64,000 nt of DNA, from NCBI GenBank assembly GCA_039815465.1, contig JBCBZG010000005.1, forward strand, positions 62,001 to 126,000, read 5' to 3'. Position numbers and translations under genes: made by a program. The notes beneath the pieces were generated by a model that saw nothing but the letters and a program-made list of their open reading frames with translations, made no database searches and was not told where the DNA came from. Numbering within the stretch: position 1 is the stretch's first letter; each line of letters begins with the position of its first letter. Below are positions 49,038 to 58,956 of this stretch, one piece after another. The DNA comes from Shimia_B sp039815465 (lineage in GTDB: Bacteria > Pseudomonadota > Alphaproteobacteria > Rhodobacterales > Rhodobacteraceae).

Positions 49038-51077
49038 GTGATCCGCTCGGCATTTGGCATGGTGAGCGCCGCGCTGCAACGACAGCGCGGCTATCTGTTG
49101 ACCTTTGCACCCGTTTTCTTTGGCACCGGCATCGGAATTTTCTTTGCCCAGGGGCAGGAGCCCGGCTGGCCCGCCTATGGCATCGCCGCGGCGGTGGCCG
49201 TTGTGGCGCTGTGGGTCGCCCGTGTGAGACGCTTTGACATCGGCCCGCTCTTTGCCGCGTCTGCTGTTGTCGCATTGGGGTTCCTGGCGGCTGGGTGGCG
49301 GGCCCACACGGTCGCGGGGCCCGTCATCGATTTTCGCTATTACGGCACGATAGAAGGGCGCGTGGTCGCGATTGACCGGTCTTCCTCGGATCGCGTCCGC
49401 TTGACGCTCGATCGGGTCTATCTGGACCGCACACCGCCGGAACGCACGCCGCGGCGGGTGCGGGTATCGCTTCATGGGCAGGACGGGCTGCCGGTGCCGA
49501 GCCCGGGGTCCCACGCACTGCTCACCGGCCACTTGTCGCCGCCGCCCTCCCCGGCGGAGCCTCATGGCTTTGATTTTGAGCGTCACGCTTGGTTTCTAAA
49601 GCTGGGCGGCGTTGGGTATACGCGCGCGCCCGCGCTGATATTCGCACCGCCGGAGCCGGGGCTGCGGCTCGCCGTCCTGCGATTTCGGATGGCGCTGAGC
49701 GCGGCTGTGCAGGCGCAAATCCCAGGGCAGGCGGGGGCAGTGGCCGCCGCTGTGACGACGGGGGACCGGTCGGCCATGAGCCAGGAGGTGGTTGAAAACT
49801 TGCGCCACTCGAACCTCGCGCACCTGTTGGCGATTTCGGGGCTGCATATGGGGCTTCTCACCGGCTTTGTCTTTGCATTGACGCGCGTTGCGCTGGCGCT
49901 TTACCCGCCCATCGCGCTGCGCTGGCCCACGCGTAAGATCGCGGCGCTCGTGGCTTTGGCGGCGGGGGCAGGGTACCTGGCGCTTTCGGGCGGGGCAGTG
50001 GCGACCGAGCGGGCCTATATTATGGCTGCCGTCGTGTTTGGCGCCGTGCTCTTTGATCGGCGCGCGCTGACGTTGCGCGCGGTTGCGTTGGCGGCGCTCA
50101 TCGTTTTGGCGCTGCAGCCTGAGGCGCTGCTCGGGCCTGGGTTTCAGATGTCATTTGCGGCGACGACGGCGCTTGTGGTGACGTTCCGGTGGCTGTCGGC
50201 CAATGATATGTTCGGGATGCCGCGGGCGCTGCGCCCGAGCGCTGCGGTCGTTATCTCCTCTGCTGTGGCGGGGTTTGCGACGGCGCCCATCGCCGCGGCG
50301 CATTTCAATATCATCAGCCACTTCGGGCTTATCGCCAACCTCCTGTCGGTCCCGATCATGGGCGCGTTTGTAATGCCTGCGGCCGTGATCGCGGCGATCC
50401 TGAGCCTTGTTGGCGCCGCGGCGCCGGCGCTTTGGGTGATGGAGCTTGGCCTGACCTGGATCCTTTGGGTGGCCGCATGGGTGTCTGACATCGACGGCGC
50501 CGTAGGCCGGGTTTACAGCCCCGATCCCAGGGTTTTGCCGATGATGACCCTAGGGGCCTTGGCGCTCGTGCTGTGGCGGGGGCGGGCGCGATGGGGTGGG
50601 CTGGCCATCGTCGCCGCAAGCTTTGCGCTTTGGGCCGTGACGGAAAGACCCGCCATGCTGATATCACCCTCTGGCGGGTTGGTCGGTGTCATGGGCGCAG
50701 AGGGCCGCGTCCTGACCCGCGCGCGCGGCGACGGCTTTGCCGCGCGGTCCTGGCTGGAAAACGACGCTGACTTCGGCACGCAAGAAGAGGCTTTTGACAG
50801 GGGCGAGCTCGTGCCAATCACCCTGGGCCCGCACCGCTTCCACGCCAAGACCGGCGTTCAAGCCAAGCGCGCAACCTGTGCGGAGGGGGCGACGCTGATC
50901 CTCAACCAGCAGCCAGAGGCGCCGCTCGACTGCCCCGCGATCACACCGGCCACGCTTAGGGATACAGGCGCGCTGGCGCTGAGCGTGAAGGACGCGGACC
51001 TTTTGATCCTGACAACGCGAGACGTCACAGGCCACAGACTGTGGAACAGCGCGGATGTCCGCGCGGCGTGGCGTTAG
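49038..51077 (+). CDS. ComEC/Rec2-family DNA uptake channel, lacking the lactamase domain
   Basis: Polytopic membrane protein of 679 residues that forms the transmembrane DNA pore in natural transformation. The order is an N-terminal DUF4131-type OB domain after two spans, then the competence domain with the hallmark SNLAHLLAISGLHMGLLTG and LRHS segments. A helical bundle follows with LQPEALLGPGFQMSFAATTA. The C-terminal 130 residues show no HxHxDH motif, so the metallo-beta-lactamase domain of longer ComECs is absent or degenerate. GTG start. Its stop overlaps the lexA stop by four bases on the opposite strand. Confidence 0.9.
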   Translation: MIRSAFGMVSAALQRQRGYLLTFAPVFFGTGIGIFFAQGQEPGWPAYGIAAAVAVVALWVARVRRFDIGPLFAASAVVALGFLAAGWRAHTVAGPVIDFRYYGTIEGRVVAIDRSSSDRVRLTLDRVYLDRTPPERTPRRVRVSLHGQDGLPVPSPGSHALLTGHLSPPPSPAEPHGFDFERHAWFLKLGGVGYTRAPALIFAPPEPGLRLAVLRFRMALSAAVQAQIPGQAGAVAAAVTTGDRSAMSQEVVENLRHSNLAHLLAISGLHMGLLTGFVFALTRVALALYPPIALRWPTRKIAALVALAAGAGYLALSGGAVATERAYIMAAVVFGAVLFDRRALTLRAVALAALIVLALQPEALLGPGFQMSFAATTALVVTFRWLSANDMFGMPRALRPSAAVVISSAVAGFATAPIAAAHFNIISHFGLIANLLSVPIMGAFVMPAAVIAAILSLVGAAAPALWVMELGLTWILWVAAWVSDIDGAVGRVYSPDPRVLPMMTLGALALVLWRGRARWGGLAIVAASFALWAVTERPAMLISPSGGLVGVMGAEGRVLTRARGDGFAARSWLENDADFGTQEEAFDRGELVPITLGPHRFHAKTGVQAKRATCAEGATLILNQQPEAPLDCPAITPATLRDTGALALSVKDADLLILTTRDVTGHRLWNSADVRAAWR

Positions 51078-51772
51078 TAGCTGCGGATCAGACCCACGAG
51101 CCGACCTTGCACTTTTACCTGATCGTCCGAATACATCCGCGTCTCGTAAGCCGGATTCGCGGCCTCAAGAGCGATGGTGGACCCCTTGCGACGGTAGCGC
51201 TTCAGCGTCGCTTCGTGCCCTTCGACTAGCGCCACTACGATATCGCCATTGTCTGCTGTGGTCGTCTCCCGGATGACGACGATATCGCCGTCATTGATGC
51301 CCACATCGATCATCGAGTCGCCCTTCACCTCGAGCGCGTAATGCTCCCCCTTGCCGGACAGCATGTTGCCGGGCACGGCGACGTGGCTAGACGCATGCGA
51401 AATCGCCTCAATCGGGACACCTGCGGCGATTTTGCCCATCACGGGCAGCTCGACCGCGCCGCCGGATACGACGTTTAGGGCCGCAGATGGTGTGGCATCC
51501 GGGCGGTCCCCGTCGATGACGCGTGGCGAAAACCCGGCCGCGGGCGCGCCACCCATGGCGTCTGGCAGGCGCACAATCTCAATGGCGCGGGCCCGGTGCG
51601 CCATGCGGCGGATAAAGCCGCGTTCTTCCAGCGCTGTGATCAAGCGGTGGATGCCGGATTTGGAGCGCAGGTCCAGCGCCTCCTTCATCTCGTCAAAGGA
51701 TGGAGGAACCCCATCGCGCTGCAAGCGCCCATGAATAAAGAGCAGCAGGTCTTTCTGTTTCTTGGTCAGCAT
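51074..51772 (-). CDS. lexA: SOS repressor LexA
   Basis: Repressor of the SOS response, self-cleaving upon RecA activation. Length 232 residues, with a helix-turn-helix N-terminus (MLTKKQKDLLLFIHGRL, KSGIHRLITALEERGFI). Cleavage site Ala117-Gly118 in GKIAAGVPIEAI, catalytic Ser153 in VKGDSMIDVG and Lys191 in EATLKRY; spacing agrees with Escherichia coli LexA. It is controlled by its own SOS box at 51804-51818. Its 3' end overlaps the comEC stop by four bases. Confidence 0.98.
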   Translation of the reverse strand: MLTKKQKDLLLFIHGRLQRDGVPPSFDEMKEALDLRSKSGIHRLITALEERGFIRRMAHRARAIEIVRLPDAMGGAPAAGFSPRVIDGDRPDATPSAALNVVSGGAVELPVMGKIAAGVPIEAISHASSHVAVPGNMLSGKGEHYALEVKGDSMIDVGINDGDIVVIRETTTADNGDIVVALVEGHEATLKRYRRKGSTIALEAANPAYETRMYSDDQVKVQGRLVGLIRSY

Positions 51773-51803
51773 TTGCTCGGCCTCCGCAGGTCGTTTTGTT
51801 TAC

Positions 51804-51818
51804 GTTCTACGGATGTTC
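51804..51818 (-). promoter_or_regulatory. SOS box of lexA
   Basis: GTTC (51804-51807), seven bases, GTTC (51815-51818): the alphaproteobacterial LexA operator, 31 bases upstream of the lexA start. It implies autoregulation and confirms that the site before uvrA is genuine. It lies in the 64-base gap between lexA and the moeA stop. Confidence 0.9.
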
Positions 51819-51836
51819 ACTTTTTGTGTCAACGCT

Positions 51837-53012
51837 TCATGCGAGCGGGAGGTAGTCGATCGGTTCCCCTGCTGCGCGCGCTGGGTCCCCAATGGGACGG
51901 ATCGCGAGCGCATTCGCCTCCGCCAGGACCGTCAGGAGTGAGCTGTCCTGTCGGTCAAAAACATGGAGCCCATCCTGCGTGAGCTTTGCGCGGCAGTAAT
52001 GCTCCCGCGGGCCGTTTGCGGCCACCGGCGATGCCAAAGGCGCGGTGCGGCGCGCGGCGGGCGCCTGGCCCTGGCCCAGCATCGCGCGGATGAGGGGCAC
52101 CAGGAAAACGTGGCCGCAGACCAGTGTTGATACCGGATTGCCAGGTAGCCCGACCATGGGAACGCCAGCGATGCGGCCGGCCATGAGCGGTTTCCCAGGC
52201 CGCATGGCGACTTTGTAAAATGCCTGCTCCATCCCGGCCTGTCCGGCGACACTGCGCACGAGATCGTGATCGCCGACAGAGGCGCCGCCGATGGTCACGA
52301 TCAGATCGGCCCCTCGCGCAAATCGAAACGCGGATTGAAGGCTTTCAGCAGTGTCGCGGGCGATGGGCAAGAGCCGCGGCAGCGCACCCACCGCGCTCAG
52401 CTGCGCGGCAAGGCCCAGCCCGTTGGAGGCGATGATTTGGTCGTCCAGTGGGCTCTCACCCGGCATCACGAGTTCGTCCCCGGTGGAGATAATCGCGACC
52501 TCCGGCCTGCGCGCCACGGTGACCGTGGGTACATTCATCGCTGCCAGGAGGGAGATATCGGCAGCGCTCAAAACCCGCGGCGCGGGGAGTTCAGCACCCG
52601 CCGCAAAGTCGCCGCCCGCAGGTCTGACATAAGCGCCTGGACGACCTGGATCACGCAGCGTGATACGGTCGCCCGCGACAGTGACATCCTCTTGGATTTC
52701 GACATGGTCGGTGCCCTCGGGCATCGGCGCACCGGTAAAAATGCGGACGGCTTGCCCCTGTGAGACTGTGCCCGCGAACCGATGGCCTGCGGCGGCCTCA
52801 CCCACCACTTCGAGCGTTGCATCCGTGTGCGCGTCCTCTTTTGACAGCGCATAGCCATCCATTACGGACGCGGCAAAGGGGGGCTGAGCGCGCGCGGCAC
52901 TCGCGCTTGCCCGCAACGTGCGCCCTGCGGCGGCGCGTAAGCCGATCTGTTCCGTTGACAGCGGCTCCACCAGCGCAAAAAGCGCGTCCAAAGCTTGATC
53001 CACTGAGATCAT
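51837..53012 (-). CDS. moeA: Molybdopterin molybdenumtransferase
   Basis: Inserts molybdate into adenylylated molybdopterin to make molybdenum cofactor. Length 391 residues. MoeA blocks include ASVMDGYALSKED, GQAVRIFTGAPMPEGTD, TGDELVMPG and GGASVGDHDLVR, with VGLPGNPVSTLVCG near the end. It overlaps moaC by four bases (ATGA) and ends 65 bases before lexA. Last gene of the coupled trpGDC-moaC-moeA unit. Confidence 0.96.
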   Translation of the reverse strand: MISVDQALDALFALVEPLSTEQIGLRAAAGRTLRASASAARAQPPFAASVMDGYALSKEDAHTDATLEVVGEAAAGHRFAGTVSQGQAVRIFTGAPMPEGTDHVEIQEDVTVAGDRITLRDPGRPGAYVRPAGGDFAAGAELPAPRVLSAADISLLAAMNVPTVTVARRPEVAIISTGDELVMPGESPLDDQIIASNGLGLAAQLSAVGALPRLLPIARDTAESLQSAFRFARGADLIVTIGGASVGDHDLVRSVAGQAGMEQAFYKVAMRPGKPLMAGRIAGVPMVGLPGNPVSTLVCGHVFLVPLIRAMLGQGQAPAARRTAPLASPVAANGPREHYCRAKLTQDGLHVFDRQDSSLLTVLAEANALAIRPIGDPARAAGEPIDYLPLA

Positions 53013-53479
53013 GTCGCCTCGTAGCGCCCTGATTTTCCGCCATCTTTCAGGATCACGCGCAGCCCATCGACGCGCATGTCCTTATCGACCGCCTTGAGCA
53101 TATCGTAGAGCGTGAGCGCAGCAACAGACGCAGCCGTCAGCGCCTCCATCTCCACACCAGTTTGGCCGGTTGTCTTTACGGTTGCCTCGATACGCACGCA
53201 GGCGTCGTGGGGCTCAAGCGTGAGAGACACTTTGGTGATGGGCAAAGGGTGGCACAGCGGGATCAGATCAGCAGTGCGCTTAGCGGCCATGATCCCAGCC
53301 AGCCGGGCCGTGCCGATCACATCGCCCTTTTTCGCGGTGCCCGCTCGCACGTGACCGAGCGTGGCCGCAGCCATATAGACATATGCCTCAGCCGTGGCGA
53401 CGCGGTCGGTGACGGCTTTGCCGGACACATCGACCATATGGGCGGCGCCTGCTTGGTCGAAATGGCTCAGGCCCGTCAT
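53009..53479 (-). CDS. moaC: Cyclic pyranopterin monophosphate synthase
   Basis: Second half-reaction of the first step of molybdenum cofactor synthesis, with MoaA. Length 156 residues. Family blocks are HVRAGTAKKGDVIGTARLAGIMAAKRT, here split as KKGDVIGTARLAGIMAAKRT, then DLIPLCHPLPITKV and GVEMEALTAASVAALTLYDM. Coupled by four-base overlaps to trpC upstream and moeA downstream. Confidence 0.97.
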   Translation of the reverse strand: MTGLSHFDQAGAAHMVDVSGKAVTDRVATAEAYVYMAAATLGHVRAGTAKKGDVIGTARLAGIMAAKRTADLIPLCHPLPITKVSLTLEPHDACVRIEATVKTTGQTGVEMEALTAASVAALTLYDMLKAVDKDMRVDGLRVILKDGGKSGRYEAT

Positions 53480-54291
53480 AGATGCGGCGCGGTGAGCGGG
53501 CGCGCCAGGATCGCTTGGGTCGCCGCGGCGACATCGTCCGCACGCATCAGGCTTTCACCGATGAGAAAACTACGCGCGCCATACTGGGCGAGCTCTGACA
53601 GGTCGTCGGATGTAAACAGGCCGGATTCCGCCACGAGGTGCCTGTGCGGCTCAGCCATCCGCGCCAAACGTTTTGTTGTGTCGAGCGACACCTCAAACGT
53701 GTTCAGGTCCCGATTGTTGACGCCGAGCAAGGGCGATTTCAGCGCGGCGGCCCGTTCAAGCTCTGGCTCGTTATGGACTTCGACGAGCACGTCCATGCCC
53801 CAACCGGTTGCCGCGTCTTCGAGCTCGGCGGCCTGGGCGTCGCTGACGCTGGCCATGATGATCAGGATGCAGTCAGCGCCCCACGCCCGGGCCTCCGCCA
53901 CTTGGTAAGTGTCGTAGAGAAAGTCCTTGCGAAGCACTGGCAGCTCACACGCCGCACGCGCCGCTGTTAGGAACTCAGGCGCACCTTGGAAACTTGGCGC
54001 GTCGGTCAGAATGCTCAGGCAGGTTGCGCCACCGGCGGCATAAGCTTTCGCCAGGGCAGGTGGGTTGAAATCGGCGCGAATGAGCCCCTTGGACGGGCTG
54101 GCCTTCTTGATTTCAGCGATCAAACCGTAGCCTTCGCGCGCAGCGAGCTGAAGCGCCTCGGCAAAGGGGCGCAGTGGGGGCGCATCATTCGTTGCGGCCT
54201 CAACCTCCGCCAAGGGGCGCGCGGCTTTGGCGGCTGCAATTTCCTCGAGCTTGTAGGCTTTGATCTTTTCCAGGATTGTCGGCGCCGTCAT
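53476..54291 (-). CDS. trpC: Indole-3-glycerol-phosphate synthase
   Basis: TIM-barrel enzyme converting CdRP to indole-3-glycerol phosphate in tryptophan synthesis. Length 271 residues. LIAEIKKASPSKGLIRADF is the conserved catalytic lysine region, and LRKDFLYDTYQVAEARAWGAD, LLGVNNRDLNTFEVS and VAESGLFTSDDL follow in order. Not fused to TrpF. Four-base overlaps with trpD and moaC. Confidence 0.97.
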   Translation of the reverse strand: MTAPTILEKIKAYKLEEIAAAKAARPLAEVEAATNDAPPLRPFAEALQLAAREGYGLIAEIKKASPSKGLIRADFNPPALAKAYAAGGATCLSILTDAPSFQGAPEFLTAARAACELPVLRKDFLYDTYQVAEARAWGADCILIIMASVSDAQAAELEDAATGWGMDVLVEVHNEPELERAAALKSPLLGVNNRDLNTFEVSLDTTKRLARMAEPHRHLVAESGLFTSDDLSELAQYGARSFLIGESLMRADDVAAATQAILARPLTAPHL

Positions 54292-55307
54292 GACGCGGCC
54301 TGCGTCAAAGCGGCAAGGCCCGTGACCTTTGCCTTTGCGGCGCCGCTATCAATGCTCTCGGCAGCGAGAGCTGCACCGTCTTTCAAATTGGAAACCTTGT
54401 CCGCCACGACCAGTGCCGCCGCGGCGTTGAGCAAGACGGCATCGCGGTAAGCCCCTGTTTCGCCGTCCAAAAGCGCCTGAAACGCGGCGCCGTTGTCCTG
54501 CGGCGTGCCACCTAGGATCGCGCTGAACGGATGGGTGGGCAGGCCTGCCTCCTCCGGATGGACCTCGCGCGCGGTGATTTTGCCGTCCTTGAGTTCAGCC
54601 ACTGCCGTGGAACCAGAAATCGCAATCTCATCAGTGCCGTCCGAGCCGTGCACGAGCCATGCAGCCTCCGACCCGAGCTCCTTAAGCGTTTCGGCCATGG
54701 GAAAGATCAGGTCAGGGGCAAAGGCACCGGTGAGCTGGCGTTTGACGCCCGCGGGGTTTGTCAGCGGACCTAGGATGTTAAAGATGGTTTTGGTCCCAAG
54801 CTCCTGGCGCACGGGCATGACGTGCTTGATGGCGGGGTGGTGCATCGGCGCCATCATAAAGCCGATGCCGACCTCACGCAGTGCGCGTTCAACCACGTCG
54901 GCCCCAACCATGACGTTGATGCCCATCTGCCCCAACGCATCCGCCGCGCCAGATTTGGAGCTGAGGTTGCGGTTGCCGTGCTTGGCTACGGGCACACCCG
55001 CGCCCGCCACCACAAAGGCCGTCGCGGTGGAGATATTGAGCGTCCCCTTGCCGTCACCGCCGGTGCCTACGATGTCCATCGCGCCTTCTGGCGCAGACAC
55101 TGCTACGCATTTGGCGCGCATGACGGCGGCGGCAGCGGCGTATTCAGCGACGCTTTCCCCCCGCGCCCGGAGTGCCATCAAAAGCCCCCCCATCTGTGCA
55201 GGCGTGGCGGTGCCGTTAAAAAGCTCCTCAAAGGCCGCTTCGGCCTGCGCGCGGCTCAGCGGCCCCTCAGACGCGGCAAAGATCAGCGGCTTCATCGCAT
55301 CGCTCAT
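54288..55307 (-). CDS. trpD: Anthranilate phosphoribosyltransferase
   Basis: Adds phosphoribosyl to anthranilate in tryptophan synthesis. Length 339 residues. The PRPP loop is DIVGTGGDGKGTLNISTATA, and KHGNRNLSSKSGAADAL, FNILGPLTNPAGVKRQLTG are strongly conserved blocks. It overlaps trpG and trpC by four bases each. Confidence 0.97.
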   Translation of the reverse strand: MSDAMKPLIFAASEGPLSRAQAEAAFEELFNGTATPAQMGGLLMALRARGESVAEYAAAAAVMRAKCVAVSAPEGAMDIVGTGGDGKGTLNISTATAFVVAGAGVPVAKHGNRNLSSKSGAADALGQMGINVMVGADVVERALREVGIGFMMAPMHHPAIKHVMPVRQELGTKTIFNILGPLTNPAGVKRQLTGAFAPDLIFPMAETLKELGSEAAWLVHGSDGTDEIAISGSTAVAELKDGKITAREVHPEEAGLPTHPFSAILGGTPQDNGAAFQALLDGETGAYRDAVLLNAAAALVVADKVSNLKDGAALAAESIDSGAAKAKVTGLAALTQAAS

Positions 55308-55885
55308 GCGGGCACCTTCATCGTTTCGAGGAAGTTTTTGAGCAGCGCGTGACCATGTTCGGAGGCGATGCTTTCCGGGTGGAATTGCACCCCCTGGATG
55401 GGCAGCGTTTTGTGCTGGAGACCCATGATCGTGCCATCCTCAAGCTCTGCCGTAATCTCTAGGCTGTCGGGCAGCGTGTCCCGACCAACGATCAGCGAAT
55501 GATAGCGCGTCGCCTCAAACGGCGTGGGCAGTCCGGCAAACAGGCCGCGCCCGGTGTGGTGCATCATGCCCATCTTGCCATGGACGATCTCACCGCAGCG
55601 CTCCACCTGACCGCCAAAAGCCTGTCCGATGGCCTGGTGGCCGAGGCACACACCCATGAGCGGTGTGCGCGTTTCCGCCGCCGCCTCCACCAAGGCTAGG
55701 CAGATCCCCGCTTGGTCTGGGTCGCAGGGACCGGGCGACAAGAGGATGCCCGCCGGGTTCATCGCCAACGCCTCCTGCGTGTTGAGCGCATCGTTGCGGC
55801 GAACAACTACGTCCGCGCCCAGTTCGCCCAAATAATGGACAAGGTTGTAGGTGAAACTGTCGTAGTTATCGATGAGCAGCAGCAT
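55304..55885 (-). CDS. trpG: Anthranilate synthase component II (glutamine amidotransferase)
   Basis: Supplies ammonia from glutamine to TrpE. Length 193 residues. The class I glutaminase nucleophile is Cys80 in GVCLGHQAIGQAFGG; DNYDSFTYNLVHYLGELGADV opens the protein and QFHPESIASEHGH supplies the histidine and glutamate of the triad. It could also serve PabB in folate synthesis. First gene of the trpGDC-moaC-moeA run; divergent from the deacetylase gene, with trpE on the far side of it. Confidence 0.97.
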   Translation of the reverse strand: MLLLIDNYDSFTYNLVHYLGELGADVVVRRNDALNTQEALAMNPAGILLSPGPCDPDQAGICLALVEAAAETRTPLMGVCLGHQAIGQAFGGQVERCGEIVHGKMGMMHHTGRGLFAGLPTPFEATRYHSLIVGRDTLPDSLEITAELEDGTIMGLQHKTLPIQGVQFHPESIASEHGHALLKNFLETMKVPA

Positions 55886-56031
55886 GTCCGTCAGGCCTTG
55901 AAAATTGGGGGCTATTCCCGCCGCCCGTTAACGGGGTATAGATGCAGGGGAGCAGGACGGGGCGTCAAGGCGAAAGACCAGGCAAACCGTGGAGAACCGG
56001 GGCAAGACCCGGGCGCAACATCGGGACGCGC

Positions 56032-57437
56032 ATGGGGCGGAGTATTCTTTTAGGTCTGGTATCGGGGTCGCTCCTTGGTGGGGTGGCGCTGAGCGTGCTG
56101 TCACTGTCGATGGATATTGGCAGCGCACCGGCAGTGCCTGTTGCAGCGCCTGCCCCTGCGCCAGCTCCGGCACCGGAACCAAGCCCGCCCGCCGTTGAAG
56201 AGCCCACCGTGGCAGCGCTCGAGACGCCCGCGGTTCCTGAGCCAAGCCAACCTGTGATTGCGGAAGAAACGCCAAGCGAACCCGCAACAGCGCCAGAGCC
56301 CAGCACCCCACAAGAGGTGGCAGAAGCGCCCGCCGTTGAAACTGTTGAAGTTGAGCCCGAAGCGCCTGCTCCCGCGATAGCGGAAGAGGCCGAGTTGGTA
56401 GCTCAGGTTGAGGAACCATCCCCGACGCCTGCCGTACCCGCACCAACGGTGACGCCCGAGCCGCGCGCGCCGGAGCCAATCTCACCAGAGCCAAGCACAC
56501 CAGAGGCCGTCGAAGTTGCAGAGCCCGCAACGCCAGCTGCGCCCGCAGTCGCGCCCGAGGTTGTGGTCAAAGAAACCGCGCCAACCCCACAAGAACCGCA
56601 AGCACCCGTAGAAGAAACCGTGGCCGAGCCTGTGACGCCGTCGCAACCCGAAGCGCCCGTGCCGCTGCCAACAGCGACGGCGGGGGGCTTTGGCGACCGC
56701 GCGGAGTCGGTGACCGTCAACCGCCCTGCCGCGACGGGTGACACCGCCGCAGAGCGCGCGCCGCGGGCCATCGACCTTTATTCCCAACGCGATGCATGGT
56801 CGCCGGGCCTAGGCCAGCCGCTCTTTTCGATTGTGATGATTGACGAGGCCGGGGACGCAAGCCTGCTTGGCGCCCTCGGAAGCTTCCAGGGCCCGCTGAC
56901 ATTCGCGATCCCTGCAACGTCCCCCACCGCGGCGGAGGCGATGGCGACCTATCGTGCCGCGGGCTACGAGGTCGTGATTATCGCGGACCTCCCCGAGGGG
57001 GCGACCCCCGCCGATACCGAAGTGGCGATGCAGTCCTACCTCGCCGCAATCCCGGAAGCGATGGCCGTCCTAGACGGAACACTTAGCGGGTTTCGCGGCG
57101 ACCGGGACCTTGCAACCCAAGTCTCTGACATCCTGGCGGAAACTGGGCACGGATTGCTGACATTCGACCAAGGGCTCAGCACCGCGGCCCAGCTCGCGCG
57201 CCGCGCTGGGGTGCCCACCGGCGCGATTTTCCGCGATCTTGATGCAAAGGGGCAGGGGAACACGGTGATCCGCCGCTTCCTCGACCAGGCGGCCTTTACA
57301 GCGGGGCAGCAGGGGGAGCTGATCGTGCTCGCCCGGATGCGCCCGGAAACGATGAGCGCACTTTTGATCTGGCACCAACAAGATCGCGCGGCCCGGCTCA
57401 GCCTTGTTCCGCTGTCGCAAGTGCTGCTGACCGACCC

Positions 57438-57441
<4 letters not shown>
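56032..57441 (+). CDS. Divergent polysaccharide deacetylase family protein with long Pro/Ala/Glu linker
   Basis: A 469-residue secreted or anchored protein. Start MGRSILLGLVSGSLLGGVAL at 56032 gives a membrane anchor (about 5-25). Residues roughly 35-230 form a low-complexity linker rich in Pro, Ala, Glu and Thr, probably spanning the periplasm or wall. The C-terminal domain from about residue 260 (LFSIVMIDEAG ... FAIPATSPTAAE ... MDFVLDGTLSGFRG-like region, here AVLDGTLSGFRG) matches the divergent polysaccharide deacetylase family. It lies between trpG and trpE in the opposite direction and overlaps the trpE stop by four bases. Confidence 0.75.
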
Positions 57442-58949
<1,508 letters not shown>

Positions 58950-58956
58950 ATCCGGC

